In this document: positions 35,646 to 47,600 of the stretch, in pieces
How the letters are laid out: every line of letters starts with the position of its first letter
Position numbering within the stretch: position 1 is the first letter of the stretch
NCBI GenBank assembly: GCA_963565915.1
Contig: OY751496.1
Location: forward strand, 1,736,001-1,800,000
Direction: 5' to 3'
Length of the DNA: 64,000 bases
From: Entoloma clypeatum
Lineage: Eukaryota; Basidiomycota; Agaricomycetes; Agaricales; Entolomataceae
Program-made: the position numbers and the translations under genes
The notes under the pieces: generated by a model
What the model was told of the DNA's origin: nothing
Databases searched by the model: none
What the model saw: the letters and a program-made list of their open reading frames with translations, nothing else

Positions 35646-36982
35646 TCAAAGGCCTTGTATTTGTACAATGAGGAACTGCTTCTCGTCGCTGAACTGTTCG
35701 TCTGGGGGAGCAACATGTGAACGAGGCAAAATCTCCTTGTGGAATCAAGCGAGCGTACCATCTTTGTCGTTGTGGAAGTCCTTCAAAAAAACCAAGAGTT
35801 TCTCTTTATTCCGACGGAGAATGATTTCTATTTGAGCCGGCTTCTTCGGGTTGGCAACAAACACCTTGAACAGGTGGTAATTAGCCAACGGATGATGGCG
35901 AGTAAAGATTGTTCGGCTTACCTTGAACACATGGAATGCTTCAAACTGTATATTTTTGCTTTTATCCCGAAGCAAGTTCATCATCATCTTGAGGTTAGCT
36001 TCGCTCCCAATGTATCTCGTCATGACATTGAAGTTTGCGCGGTCAAGCAGGATCTCGCCCAAGAGCTTGAGAGACTGGCGTTTCGTGACGTAATTGTTGG
36101 ATAGAATGAGCGTGGTGAATGATGAGAAGAACTGAAATAGTTTGATGGTTCAAAATGTATATGGCTTGGAACGAGATACGGAGTGACGTACGCGATCGTA
36201 ATTCTTGTCAATATATTCCGCAACTATGGGTTTGTGCCGCGTCAGTGTCTCCTTCAAATTAGCAAAGGCATCGCAGGACACTCCGAATGTTGTCGTTTCA
36301 ATGTAATGTGGAAACTTGTAGAATCTAGGCGGCTCTCATTAGAAAGACGGCCAAAAAAAAAATCATAGCGTTGACTGACTGATCCGAGTACAGGAGGATC
36401 TTGGCGAGCTGCTCGTGTCGCAACATCTCTTTGAGGATCATGCCCGTGTTGAGCGCAACCTCTTCGTTCTCGTACCCAGCAAGGACCGCAAAGATGACTT
36501 CGTGTTTGGCCGAGAGGTATTCCACTGTGGGGTATCGCGAGCCGATCTGCCGCCGCAAGAGGTTGTTGAATATCTGGACGACGTCCTTCCTGGACTCGAA
36601 TTCAAACCGGCCGATGTGGACGACGAGGTGGTGCAGCAGGTCGGACAGATAGGTCTCCTGGGCGAGTTGAGCGAGCAGCTCCGGCGCTGGGTCTAACCGT
36701 GATGTTCATGAGCGTGCTCGTTCGCATAGCAAGTTGAGTACCCCCATCGCCATAGAGAATGGCTTTGATCTGCTGGAGATTCTTCGATACCTCTTCCGAC
36801 GCCTGTCGGACCAAAAATATAAATATTAAGGGCATGAGTTTTCTGGGCTTGGTGGACGGGCGGCTACTGACCTTCCGCCTTGTCTCTCCGCCCGGAGTGC
36901 CGGACTCTAGCTTGGGTATAGCATCTCTGAGGCCGCGAACGAGATCTGGGGGTGTGCGTGGCTTTGTTTTGAAGAAATTCAT
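35646..36982 (-). CDS. MO25/Cab39 family scaffold protein (hymA-like)
   Basis: Start at 36982 ([20 protein letters not shown]). In order: '[20 protein letters not shown]', then, after an intron, '[20 protein letters not shown]', '[17 protein letters not shown]', '[13 protein letters not shown]', '[20 protein letters not shown]', '[20 protein letters not shown]', '[19 protein letters not shown]' and '[14 protein letters not shown]'. A last intron is needed to read '[20 protein letters not shown]' and the stop at 35646. MO25 is an armadillo-like scaffold that activates STE20/GCK-type kinases; in fungi it works in the MOR/RAM network controlling polarity and cell separation, and the Aspergillus orthologue is hymA. 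About 335 residues as expected, with no missing block. Confidence 0.94.
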
Positions 36983-37209
36983 GGTGGGCGCCACGATGGA
37001 TGAGGAGAAGAGGGATCCAGAGGTGTAGCTGACAGGATAAGGCTTGAATACGCCAGAAGCAGCGTCGTCCCAATAATGTTTGCATCACAAACACAGCAAC
37101 CAGGTCGTCAACCATCCATAATACTCCATACTGTATACTTATTACGACATGCTGGACGGAGATTATCATTCCCTCGACAGCGTCACATTATTATGATACA
37201 ATGGCGAGG
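36983..37209. other. MO25 upstream region
   Basis: Promoter side of MO25, directly followed by the degraded minus-strand coding segment. No motif recognised. Confidence 0.4.
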
Positions 37210-38080
37210 CTAGCCCCTGGGCCTCTCGCGTTTCCGCCGCCTTCTCAAACAACTCATCAGACCCTCGAGCGACCAGCTGGGGGCATCTTTCAGCACTCGC
37301 GTCCTACTAGGGAAGAGACCAACTCCTCGAACGGTGCCAGTCAAAGCTCTCAGTGAGACCTTGATCTTGCTCGCAAAACAAGCTCCACGGGCGGTATACC
37401 CTCTTGCATTTCCAAAACCCAGGGCATCGAAGGGGCACCTGGACTCCGTGAGCATCATCACCACTGCACGGCCGAAACTGACAGCCCACCCAGCTTGAAC
37501 TGGGTATCCCTTGGCAGCTCCTGCGTCACCAACTCCACGACCTCTTTGGCGAAGTTGGGGTCGTATTCGCTGCAGTGTAATCACCAGAAGCGGCAAACTG
37601 GCGCGGGGGCTCGGCCTCGATGAAGCGATCAATGAAAAGGTCGATGAGGGAGGTAGCCTGCTTGGCAAGGGTGATGAGCTCCTTGCTGGTGAGGTTGGGG
37701 TGTAGCGATCGAGCGGCCGTGTGGTCAAAGACAGCGTGACTGGATCGTCGTCACCGGGGTCTCAGTGTCCAGGTCGCGGGGCACCTGCCAGAGGGCCTGA
37801 TCGGCGACATCGTGGAAGGATCGGGAGACAGAGGCGAAAGGTGCTTTTGGGAAAAGGACTTCTGGGAGGGTATCAGGGAACTGTGCAGGGGCGCAAGGAA
37901 ATATAGTTGTAGCCGTCTGTGGTTTGCCATTCCTTCAGAGGGGTTTCCCTGTGAAAGGTAGAATTCAAGCGCAAGATTGCGACGTGCGGTCACGAAAGTG
38001 AACCGATGAACAGTGGCGGTGGCTGTCAAGTGAACACCGCCTTTTTTTAAAAAAAGGAAAAGTATTGAAAAGGCGTCCAC
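37210..38080 (-). pseudogene. Degraded protein-coding segment of unknown family
   Basis: The minus strand shows several clearly protein-like stretches in different frames: 'LPEVLFPKAPFASVSRSFHD' with 'ALWQVPRDLDTETP' (about 37900-37750), then 'NLTSKELITLAKQATSLIDL' with 'FIDRFIEAEPPRQFAA' (about 37700-37580), then 'YDPNFAKEVVELVTQELPRD' (about 37565-37500) and 'AGWAVSFGRAVVMM'. The order is collinear but each change of frame occurs without a usable intron, so I read it as a gene broken by indels. I do not recognise the family. It lies between the heads of MO25 and GNA1. Confidence 0.45.
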
Positions 38081-38147
38081 TAGTCCAACTCACATACCTG
38101 GCTTGCATCTCTTTTTACAGTCCTTTACTACACAACTGTCATTTACA

Positions 38148-38887
38148 ATGACCTCCGTCGAACCCGCCACCACCCCCGACAACGATCTCGACCTTCTGTT
38201 CTCCCCTGACCTCATCTCACCCGAGGTTAAGCAAGCCCTCCACACAGATGTCCATGTATGCCTTCTTGTTCATCTCATGAACAGTGTTTACTGACGGAAG
38301 CTTTTTCCCCCTTTTTTTGAAATAGGTCCGCCCGCTGGCTTCGACCGACTACCGACGCGGCTACCTCTCCGTCCTCTCCATCCTCACCAGCTCTCCAGAC
38401 CCCGGCGAAGCAGCCTGGGTCAGCCACTTCAACACTCTGCGTTCCATTCCGAAGACATACTACTCGCTTGTCATCGTCGACAAGCAGACCGACAAGGTCG
38501 TCGGGCTCGGCACCGTGTTCATCGAGCGCAAGTTCCAACGGGGATTAAGCTGCGTAGGGCATATTGAAGATATTGCCGTAGACGAGAAGCAGCAGGGGAA
38601 GAAACTCGGTCTTCGGATTATCCAGGCGCTCACGTATATCAGCGAGAACACTGGCGCTTACAAGACTATTCTGAACTGCAGCGATAAAAATATCCGTACG
38701 TTCCTTTTCGTGGTCGACAAGTGTATTTCAATGATAGTTTCTTTTCGCAGCCTTCTACCAGAAATGTGGCTTCGAGAAGAAAGAGAATGAGATGGTTAGT
38801 ATCCTGCTCTCTGCCTGGTCTCACCCCATGATCATCTTATTTCAGGCGAGATATACCCCTCAAAGGGCTCATTCACCAAAGCTATGA
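38148..38887 (+). CDS. GNA1: Glucosamine-6-phosphate N-acetyltransferase
   Basis: Four exons (38148-38255, 38326-38695, 38751-38794, 38846-38887) total 564 nt, giving 187 residues. The GNAT fold is evident: 'VRPLASTDYRRGYLSVLSIL', 'VVGLGTVFIERKF', then 'VGHIEDIAVDEKQQGKKLGL' (acetyl-CoA-binding motif A, Q-x-x-G-x-K), 'YKTILNCSDKNI' and 'PFYQKCGFEKKENEM'. This follows yeast Gna1 nearly word for word. The enzyme acetylates glucosamine-6-phosphate with acetyl-CoA in the cytosol, the second step toward UDP-GlcNAc, needed for chitin, N-glycans and GPI anchors. It is convergent with FAP7; the stops are about 130 bases apart. Confidence 0.95.
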
Positions 38888-39015
38888 AACACGCAGCTTC
38901 TCATCATCCATTCATGAACGTGGATACGGACCCTCTGGCATCCGACAATTTTTAATACCTACCCACATGCTGCTCTGGACTATTCACACATATATCCTGA
39001 CTGAGGCCTATATAA

Positions 39016-39668
39016 TCAATGATCCTTCCTCCAATTATCAACCCAGGTCAGAATTCGTCCGACATTCTCCTCCAGGTTGTTCGTGTCCTCGCTCGTCAAC
39101 TCCACCACGATTTCTTCAGCATAAGATGACCGTGCTTCGTCCAACACAACTTGCATAATTTCCGCCTCGTTGTTTTCTTGTATCTTTTTCAACGGGTACC
39201 CCCTGCGTGATCGCCAATTATTTTCAATACGGCCTTTCTGGCAGAGTCATACCAGAACTGACCGCTTCTCCAACCGCTCCCACAGTGTTGTATGATCACA
39301 TCGCAGCACGACAACTAGGTCAGCCCATCGTTCTGGAAAGACTTCGCATGTGTGCCAATCGATAATTACGCCTCCGTCCGAGACAATCGGTTCCAATTCG
39401 TCTATCAGCTTGTTGCCTTCGGAGTCAGGAACAAATGACTGTCGCACATGGAGTTCACAAAACAAACTTTATCTTCGTCCACCGTGTAGCTCTGCCAATC
39501 CTCGTCGTAGTCTTCATGGAGTTCCTTTTCCTTGACCCATTCGCCGACGTTGATATGTTTTAGTGGGATGGGCGATTCCTGGGCAAGAAGTTGGGCATGG
39601 GTGGATTTTCCGGTCCCGGGCGTTCCTGTGATGATAATCACTGGTCCTCGTTCCTGCGTTGAAGACAT
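39016..39668 (-). CDS. FAP7: Adenylate kinase isoenzyme 6 / FAP7 (ribosome biogenesis ATPase)
   Basis: Three exons give about 177 residues. MSSTQERGPVIIITGTPGTG and KST form the P-loop; 'HINVGEWVKEKELHEDYDED' and 'YTVDEDK' follow, then an intron of about 59 nt (ending CAACAAG) to 'LIDELEPIVSDGGVIIDWHT', 'CEVFPERWADLVVVLRCDH', and an intron to 'GYPLKKIQENNEAEIMQVVL', ending WRKDH. The P-loop, IDWH and FPERW motifs define FAP7/AK6, an essential nuclear ATPase that binds Rps14 and promotes cytoplasmic 18S rRNA processing at site D. An upstream in-frame ATG (39734) is less likely than 39668, since family members start a few residues before the P-loop strand. Confidence 0.93.
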
Positions 39669-40402
39669 GTCGAATGTCGTACGCCGTTTTGTAGGAAGTA
39701 TACGGACAGGAAATTCATGTCCACGTGGGAGCAAGCCTCTGATCGTTACCTCCTACTAGTTTATCTCAAACCACAACTGGATTTCGCTCAACTCTTGCTT
39801 TTGATCTGGCAGCATGGCAGTTTAACTTGATGAGGGGCCTCCAGCGATGCTCTGTAGGGCCTCACATGGCGGCCCGCTGATTGGCTTTCGGCCTCACCCC
39901 TAGACCTATTGGCCAGCGAGCATCGGGCCTTGATATGCGTTGTTGCGGTACCTTTCATCACTTGTGGTGCACTACTCCAGTAATGAGAGTCCTCGGAAAT
40001 GCACACGACCGCACCGAAGACCCATACATCCTTCGGGCCTCGGTTTACCGTCTGCATTCCTTCGAAATTGCCGAAGGGACACTTTGGGGTGAGTTTTCTT
40101 TCTTCTTTCCCTCCTCTCCCGATCTCATCATTTTGAAAATTCATTCTTTCGACTGTGCTTGTAGGAATCTATGGGCGATTCTTCAAATGCGCAACATCCA
40201 TTCCTCTACATAGCCTAATCAGAAAGGTTTTTTTTCTGGTCGACCTTGCATATACTTTGGTCCCTTACTGCAGCTGAGGCTCATGTAGGGAGTCTGGACA
40301 GACTCGAGATCAAAGACCGCAGCTGCTGCAAACAGTCAATTAATGCAGTTTGTTCTTGTCAACTTCGTCTTCTTCGACAAATCAAATCCAGAGCACCGCG
40401 TC
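39669..40402. other. Gap upstream of FAP7
   Basis: FAP7 promoter side and the region before the kinase-like relic. No gene recognised. Confidence 0.45.
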
Positions 40403-41640
40403 ATGTCAATCCCTCGCCCACTCTTCGACGACATGCCACAAGAATTGCAGGACCTGTTTTCTACCGAGCTTCGTCAACTGTTCATTTTACAAGCCGACGA
40501 GTTCACTGTCACGTTCAGGAAGATGAGCTGCTGTTTGAGCTGGGCGTCCTCACCCGTGGCAGCCCTAGGAGCATCTCTCGCTCGACGTCACCGATGGCGA
40601 ATCATGGGGAGAAAACATCTTGCATACCAAGGATAATTTCAAGCGCATTCCATATCCATATTCGCTCGCCAATGCAGCCTCCGATAAGCGACTTCTAGGT
40701 AAGTCAATTCCCCATATACCACATTTTTCAGTTGGTGACGTTGATATTCTCAACACGTAGAGGACCAATCGAATCAGGGTCAAGGTTTGAAGAGCTCCGC
40801 GGACTGCTCGAAAGTCCTCCAACTGATTCAGAGAAGGACTCCATCACACGATTGATGTATGAATCACTCATTTCCCCCGACAAGAGTAGTGGAGATCATG
40901 TCGGCAGTTTGTTTAAAATCGGGGAACCCAAATATTCGTGAAGTCCTCGAGCTCATGATACCGAGCGGCAGAAGTATCCGTAACAGCAACCATCACACAG
41001 CGACGCGAAACTTGCGCCCTGACTTCGGCTTCCTTTTATCGCGCTTGTGCCCGTTTCGAGGCGAGGAAAAGGGACCAAATAATTTACAAGATCCTAGGGA
41101 AGGACTGGTAAGTAAATGGGTTGTATCATTGTGTGACCCTGCCCCTTGTATGTTTGGTGAGTACTTTACATATATTCAGTTATATACTTAACTGAACCAC
41201 CATCATAGGCTATCACTGTAACACGTCCCTCGCTGCCATCACTGCACCTGGAGGTGCCCCGGGAAACAAGCCAGGCATCGATCCTTGCGCGCAAACTCAT
41301 CTCCTTCATGCTGTGCACAAAGTTCCGCTACACATCAGGATAATCGGTGGCCCAATGATCGTCGAGGATGAGTCGAAATAGTTTTTGGGAGGTGATACTG
41401 CGGCCCGACGAAGGCTCAACGTCAACCACCATGCATATGGCAGAGAACCATTCACCGCCTATTCGTAGTGATGGCCATGGTGCAGATGTTGATATTTGGG
41501 CTATTGGGTACATGGTTCAGGCCTGCAGGTGCAGATGTCTCGGTAAAACTGCAAGTGCTTTGGGGAGCATATTCGCGAGGAATCTAAGAAGTTGGGCGCG
41601 GAGGATGTTCCTGTGCCTCTCAACAATACCTCTTGATCAG
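40403..41640 (+). pseudogene. Kinase-like gene relic of a basidiomycete-expanded family
   Basis: Plus-strand pieces in changing frames read in a sensible order: 'MSIPRPLFDDMPQELQDLFS' (40403), 'HLSLDVTDGESWGENILHTK' and 'RIPYPYSLANAASDKRLL' (40575-40697), 'TDSEKDSITRLMYESLISPD' (about 40820), 'TRNLRPDFGFLL' with 'CPFRGEEKGP' (about 41005-41080), 'CDPAPCMFG' then 'GYHCNTSLAAITAP', and 'DGHGADVDIWAIGYMV' (about 41470). The RPDF..CPFRGEEK and HGADVDIWAIG patterns are those of kinase-like proteins expanded in Agaricomycetes (FunK1/Crinkler-associated type). Introns explain some frame changes, but I cannot recover an HRD or DFG motif or a continuous frame, so it is probably broken. It might still be intact with a complex exon structure. 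Confidence 0.45.
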
Positions 41641-42126
41641 ATTGAATAAATCACGTTTTTTCCCGGAAAATCAATTCGTACTCTTAAGAACGAGCGTAAA
41701 TGTTCAAAGATGTCACGATCTACATGAAAGTTCGACGTTAACGTTGATGCCAGTGAAACCCTGAATTTTTGCAACGTGAAACGCCAGCGTCAACCATACC
41801 ATGGTCCATGTCCCTCGGCGCAATACATTTTGGTGGACGATTCGACGCATACAGTCTGACGCACGTGGCAATCGGCAACCTCCGAAAGTGTTTCTGGAAA
41901 GACTGCCTCCAGCGTTCACGACACCATCCGACAAACCTCAGCAAGGTGAGCACGAATCCATGCCTTTTCACCAGCGTCAGGACGGGTCCGGAGACGTAAA
42001 GATGCCCGAAACTTGGGTTTTGGCTGGAATTTCGGTTGGATGGCCTTTGCGCGATCTGGATGACACTTTTGGAGGGCTGTATGTTTTACACTTTTACTGA
42101 CTGGAATCCCCTCGGAATTTGTGCAG
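41641..42126. other. RPL24 upstream region with an unassigned open stretch
   Basis: A plus-strand stretch around 41800-42080 is open and Pro/Gln-rich ('PPKVFLERLPPAFTTPSDKP', later 'WVLAGISVGWPLRDLDD'). No family recognised. The last ~100 bases must include the RPL24 promoter. Confidence 0.35.
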
Positions 42127-42757
42127 ATGGTGCGTTATAACCTCCTCACGACGTCTGCCGCATTTCTGACCTGCAATTGCTCTTGAGTACAGAAGCTCGA
42201 AATCGATTCATTCTCCGGCTATCGTATCTACCCCAGCAAGGGCAAGCTCTTTGTCCGTGGCGACAGCAAAGTGTGTTTCCTCTCTCGCTCCCTTCGACAA
42301 CTCGACACTCATCCTTCTGCCCCCCTCAGATCTTCCGCTTCCTCGGCTCCAAAAATGAATCTCTCTTCCTCCAGCGCAAAAACCCGCGCAAGATTGCCTG
42401 GACCCAAGTGTACCGCCGGATGCACAAGAAGGGCATTACGGAGGAAGTCGCCAAGAAGCGCTCCCGCCGGACCGTGAAGCACCAGCGTGGCGTCGTCGGC
42501 GCCGACCTCGCCACTATCGCTGCCAAACGCAACCAGACCGCGGCCATCCGCGCACAACAACGATTGGCTGCCATCTCGAAAGCCAAGTCAGAGAAGAAGG
42601 AGAAGGAGACCAAGAAGGCCAAGGTGGGGCTTTGATTATCACCCTTTTGCTTTTAAATCATTGCTGATTCCGCTCTGCTCAGCCTGCACGTCAGGCCGCG
42701 CCCTCCGGCCCGAAAGTGTCCAAGCAGCAGATGAAGGGCGGTAAAGGCGGCCGATGA
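42127..42757 (+). CDS. RPL24: 60S ribosomal protein L24 (eL24)
   Basis: Exon 1 is only the start codon, ATG at 42127-42129, followed by a 63-nt intron. Exons 2-4 are 42193-42270, 42330-42623 and 42683-42757; the total of 450 nt gives 149 residues. The protein opens MKLEIDSFSGYRIYPSKGKL and continues 'RNPRKIAWTQVYRRMHKKGI' and 'KKRSRRTVKHQRGVVGADL', the conserved L24e zinc-ribbon-derived fold and basic helix; it ends in a Lys/Gly-rich tail. eL24 sits on the 60S subunit and joins late, replacing Rlp24 in the cytoplasm. An intron placed immediately after the ATG is common in fungal ribosomal protein genes. Confidence 0.94.
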
Positions 42758-43233
42758 GCGAGGCGTCTGCTTGGTGGTGCTGGAGAGTTGATGCATGCTT
42801 ATATGGTTTATGCACCCTACGAACTTCAATCCATGTGATATCATGCAAGTCATTGGCGTTTTATTACTGGGTCGATTGCATGATCTGTGACCTTGTTCAT
42901 GCCGTCGATGAATTTGGAGAATTGGGACACCCATTTGTACCTATGTACTTGCCATCATTGCCAGGACATTTTATCTAAATTTGAATCAGAATGGGAAAGC
43001 CCAATCTGACACGAGAGCGACGCTCTGTTTACGGTAAAAACACACGACATACACGGAAGGGAAGGGAAAAAAGGATAAAGCGTCCAAATGACTCTGCCCG
43101 CGTCATGCGATATGATAGAAAACTGTGAGCCTAGTAACACATGCACAGAGGCAGAGGATTAGAGTAGTATGATGCATAGATACAACACAGGAGAATGAGG
43201 TGGTCGGAGGGTGGCGTTGCAGATACCGGCGGA
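42758..43233. other. Convergent 3' region between RPL24 and synaptobrevin
   Basis: 3' flanks of two convergent genes; nothing else recognised. Confidence 0.45.
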
Positions 43234-43874
43234 TTATTTTCCTGTCGCCTTCACAATGGAGACGACAATGATGACAATGATGACTGCGACAGCTACACCA
43301 ATGATAATGCGCATCTAGTATGTCTTTCAGAGGAAGCTCAAGTTTCAAGGTTTTCAAATCAACGTACCTTCATGTCCTTCCACCTTGAGGCAAATGAAAA
43401 ATTATATAGTGCGAGGAACAGATATCGACATGAAAGCTTACCACATATTCTGGAAGTGACACAGATCAGTCGGAACCTATGTTGTAAGAACTGTATAAAA
43501 GTTATCTTACCTTGCGTACTCGATTTGCACCACGACGGAACCCTTGTGCGGATACAGCAAGTGTGTCTAAGTTGGGCGCAGTGCATGATAAGCAAGCTGA
43601 GCGCTTCCCTGAGCGCTGAAAAACTCACCGGTTTTGTCTTGCAGCGAATCCAGCCTTTCGCCTCGTTCCGCCACCTTCGTGATGTTCTCCCTCATGATCC
43701 CAACAGTATCGTCTATCTGCGCCTGTATCGCTGCCGTCTTTGCGCTTCCTTGGTTGGAACCCTGCTGGTTCGAGCCGGCGCCGTTTCGGGGAACATATGG
43801 GTCGTAAGGTTCAGACCTAGTTAGATGGGAGGCGAGTTAGGTTTGGGGGAGACCGAGTGCGTTTAGACGGACAT
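43234..43874 (-). CDS. Synaptobrevin/VAMP R-SNARE (Snc1/2 type)
   Basis: Minus-strand exons give about 116 residues: [15 protein letters not shown], a short Gln/Asn-rich leader, the R-SNARE helix ('[20 protein letters not shown]' then [11 protein letters not shown], with the zero-layer Arg in AERG), '[11 protein letters not shown]', then NMWWKDMKMR and a C-terminal membrane anchor of Ile/Val ([19 protein letters not shown]) ending KATGK at 43234. The start codon appears split by an intron: AT at 43874-43873, a GTCCGT donor, and an acceptor just before G at 43816; only that join leaves MSEPYDP in frame. The protein would drive fusion of post-Golgi secretory vesicles with the plasma membrane at the hyphal tip. 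A small exon (TGG AAG GAC ATG AAG) lies between two introns. Confidence 0.9.
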
Positions 43875-44658
43875 GGTAGGAACAGGAATAACGTGCGGGT
43901 CTGTGGAACAAGATTGGGTCCAACGGTCAGTGTTTCGTGCTTGGCGTGATGGTATGGGGCCCACCGTATCAGACGATGTTGAAGGGGTGGGTGTTGACAA
44001 CGAGGAGTGTTGCTGGCGTTGTGCGAAAGGACGGTTTCCCCACGGTGTGACCCGCAGTAACGCGGCGGTGTAAAAATCACGCAGCACTGCTTTCAGACGA
44101 ATGATATTGTTCAGCATGGTTCCTGCTGCTCTAAGCTCGAAACTACCAGAGGACCTTGCACATTGTTGGCACAGGGTCGACAATCGCCTGGCAAGTCTTC
44201 GGCCTCCGGCAAATTTCCTGGTAACTCTCAGCAAATATGGTGTACGAAACCGACGGCCGAACGAATTCGAAAGATCGAAAGTCCCATAAGTATCAGCTTG
44301 GTTCCACGGTCGATCGGTGCGAAATGATACTCTTACGTGCCGGTACCGTGTTTTGTACGACACAACATGGAGGCTTTCTTTTCTTCCTCCGACGTTTCGG
44401 CCACCTTCCCGCGTTGTATCAGTATCGCCATAGCGCCATCGTGTATCAACTTGATAGGCTGGATGAGTGGGACCCCGTAACAATTCATTCTCATGTACAT
44501 TTATCGCAATTTGAAAGTGAAATGTTACATCAAATCTGATTCCCACGGTACATTCCTGAACCTGCCCAAACCTCATCGTCACCACCAGAGATTTCTCATT
44601 TCCCGGCCTCTGCGCCTCTTCCCCTCGTTTTCGTACCTTAAGATCTGTATATGCTGCT
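43875..44658. other. Divergent promoter region, synaptobrevin and Kin4-like kinase
   Basis: Head-to-head spacing of 784 bases between the two start codons. The minus strand has a long open stretch (to 44585) with no recognisable domain; I treat it as chance or as leader sequence. Confidence 0.4.
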
Positions 44659-47600
44659 ATGTCCTCCGTTCAAGGTCACAAACACACTGGCTCAGTGACC
44701 CAGAACCACAAAGCTCAGCTTGCTAATGCCTATAATGAATTGGGAAAGGAGCTGTCGTCCCCGAAGATAAGGGTCGTTGGAAATTACACACTGGGGAGGG
44801 TCATTGGGGAGGGTAAGCCCAGAGCCATCCACTGTTTTCATCCTCGTCTGACTTGTCCCAAAAGGAGCCTATGGTAAAGTCCGAATGGGTACCCATCGCT
44901 TGACCTCCACCCGAGTCGCTATCAAACAAATTCCCAAAGCCATGTCCGCTTCTCTCACCCGCGAAATACACCACCATCGCCAGCTGCACCATCCCCATGT
45001 TACTCAGATGTACGAAGTCATAGCGACTGAATCTCACATTTGGATCGTCACCGAACTATGCTGCGGAGGCGAACTCTTCGATTACCTCGCTGAGAAGGGT
45101 CGACTAGAGGAGGACGAAGCTAGAATCATCTTTGGTCAGCTTTGCCTTGCCGTCGCATATCTGCACGACAGCGGCATTGTTCATCGAGACTTGAAACTTG
45201 AGAACGTTCTTCTCGACGAACATTGTCGTGTCAAGTTGGGAGACTTTGGTTTCACTCGCGAATTTGAGCGGGGAAGTTTTATGGAAACCTATTGCGGCAC
45301 GACAGGTTACGCCTCCCCAGAGATGCTGCAGGGCAAGAAATATCAAGGGCCTGGTATGTTCTTGTACTTCATTTGGTCATGGCGCCTTTATATTACGTGT
45401 TGATGCTACTATTTTCTTCTATTCAATTCCGCGGACTGTTACGAACGGTGCATAACTGATGCACTTCCTTGACAGAGGTTGATGTCTGGTCCCTTGGGGT
45501 CATCCTCTATTGCCTTTTGACCGGAACACTCCCATTCGATGACGATGACGAAGCTGTAATGCGCAAAATGGTTATCAAGGGAGACTTTGAGGATCCTGAC
45601 TGGCTTTCAACAGGTATGGCGAGCAACAACATCGACTTCGTATTGCTAGCAATAACACAATCACATCTTGCAGAATGTCGAAATTTAATCCAAAATATCC
45701 TACAAAAGGATGTCACGAATCGCCTTACGATACCACAAATTCTGGCGCATCCTTGGTTCACTGCTCGTAAATTCAGTTTAACAAATCCCCCCTCAACCTT
45801 GTTTGAACTCTCCTCCACCTCAGAGACTGCAGAGAGCTGTGCGACTTCCTCACAAAGTTCTTCCGAGGGTTCCGGCTTGCCCGACTCAAAGTCGTCATCC
45901 ATTTCCTCTTCCGAGAATAGCTTCTCAATACCCGTCACGCCGAATGACGATCCTTTCCAATGTCCCCCTTCTCTTTACCACCGTAACCCGAGCGAAACTA
46001 CGATCAAGAAGGCCTCTGCCGATCTGGAGTCTTTTTACTCCAAGATGGTCCATACAGCTGGCAATGGGCGACGACCCGAAACAGTTCAGGAAGAAGTTGC
46101 GCTCGTTGCTTTACCACTGCGACACAACTCCTCTTCAAGCTCTTCGAAAGCACCTCCTGCGCCGCCACTCCGCACTCCAGCACGGACAAAGCGCCGATCA
46201 ATCTCCTCCATTCTCTCAGACCCGGCCTCACCCACGGCCGAGAAACCACCCCTGACGCCTATGTTGCCGCCAGCCAGTCGTGACATAGATTTCGTTTCGC
46301 TGCTGTCAACCCCAGCTCCCATCATCTTCTCTACTCCACTTGAAAGGCAGCTCCTCAACACTTTGAGTATGTTGGGCTTTGATACGGCGCAGATCGTACA
46401 TTCTGTATTGTCCGACGCCTGTGATGCTGCCGGGGCGGTCTGGTGGATGCTCAAGAAACAGGCGGAGAAAAAGCAGATGGACGAGGGCGACGAATTGCCT
46501 TCCACTTCGACATCCATCCCCGAAACTCCTATAAAGACCTCTGGACAGAAACATATCAAAAAGAAGAAAGTGTCGGTGGGAACGCAGACTGACTCAGGAG
46601 GCTTTCACGGAAGCATGGCCAGATCAGCGCCACAACTCGCCTTCGTTCCCCCCACTCCGACGTTCCATCGACCGATGACTCCTCCACGACCTACGACACC
46701 AACTCGCTCGGTGTTGCTGTCTCCTTCAGATGCGTCATCCAAATCCCACCCATCTACTCCTGCTAGCAGTCTAAGGGATAAGGAAAGTAAAAGCAGAAAG
46801 GCGCGGTCTGGCAGTGTCAGTATAATGCAGCGGGCGACGACAGCCTTGGAAGCTGCTGGTCTGGTGAGAAAGAAGTCCTCTGAAGCTGTACGTGAAGAAA
46901 GGGACAAGTCAAAGGATGCAGAACGGAGAATGGTCAGTGGTGACGAACCTAGGAGCTCTCATGGTAGTGGCGGTTCATCAAAGCTGACGAAATCACCCCC
47001 CCTGAGGCCGTCGAAACCCTCGACCCCGCCTCCTTCTGATTTTGCACAGGCCCAGACGGGATCCCCTTGGGTATTGGCTGAAACTCGGGCGTCGATATCT
47101 CATCCTCATCGACTAGCAGCGCCGACCCCTGCCAATACGCCCGGAGACATACCGTTGTCAATATCAACTCCCAATTTTTCGGAATCTACGAACACGAAAG
47201 TCGGTGTCCCACCTCAGCGCAACAGAGCAAGTTTATTGCAAGCTTTCAGGCTATGGTTCAATGAAGAAAGGAAGGGAAAACGCAAGGAGTCGACTACGAA
47301 TGCGACGGGAATGAACCAACATGTGATGTATAGTCGTCCTCTTGGGAACGCCAATCAACCTTTCAAGTCCGGGACGGCGAAACGACGTGGCTCCAACGCG
47401 GGGAAGTTCAGTTCACGAGGACATCGACAGCGACCCTCTGGGTCATCGCGGCGCTCGAGCAGTGTGAACTCAAGACGGTCATCTGGTGCATCTGTGCATA
47501 TGCTCGTTATGGATTCTCCTCAAGTGGCAACGAGGAGATCTTTCGGTAGCCACACGCCAAACTCGGAACGCGGGGACTACTCTTCTCGTCCTTCTTCCAT

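Noticed and set aside
37560..37765. Two 15-nt GT...AG segments at the frame breaks of the degraded gene, resembling ultra-short introns
   Set aside because: Removing them does not restore the required phase (15 is a multiple of three), and 15-nt introns are unknown in fungi; simple indels explain the breaks.
43863..44585. Minus-strand open stretch of 240 codons upstream of synaptobrevin
   Set aside because: No recognisable domain, and it is interrupted by the region needed as promoter for two divergent genes.
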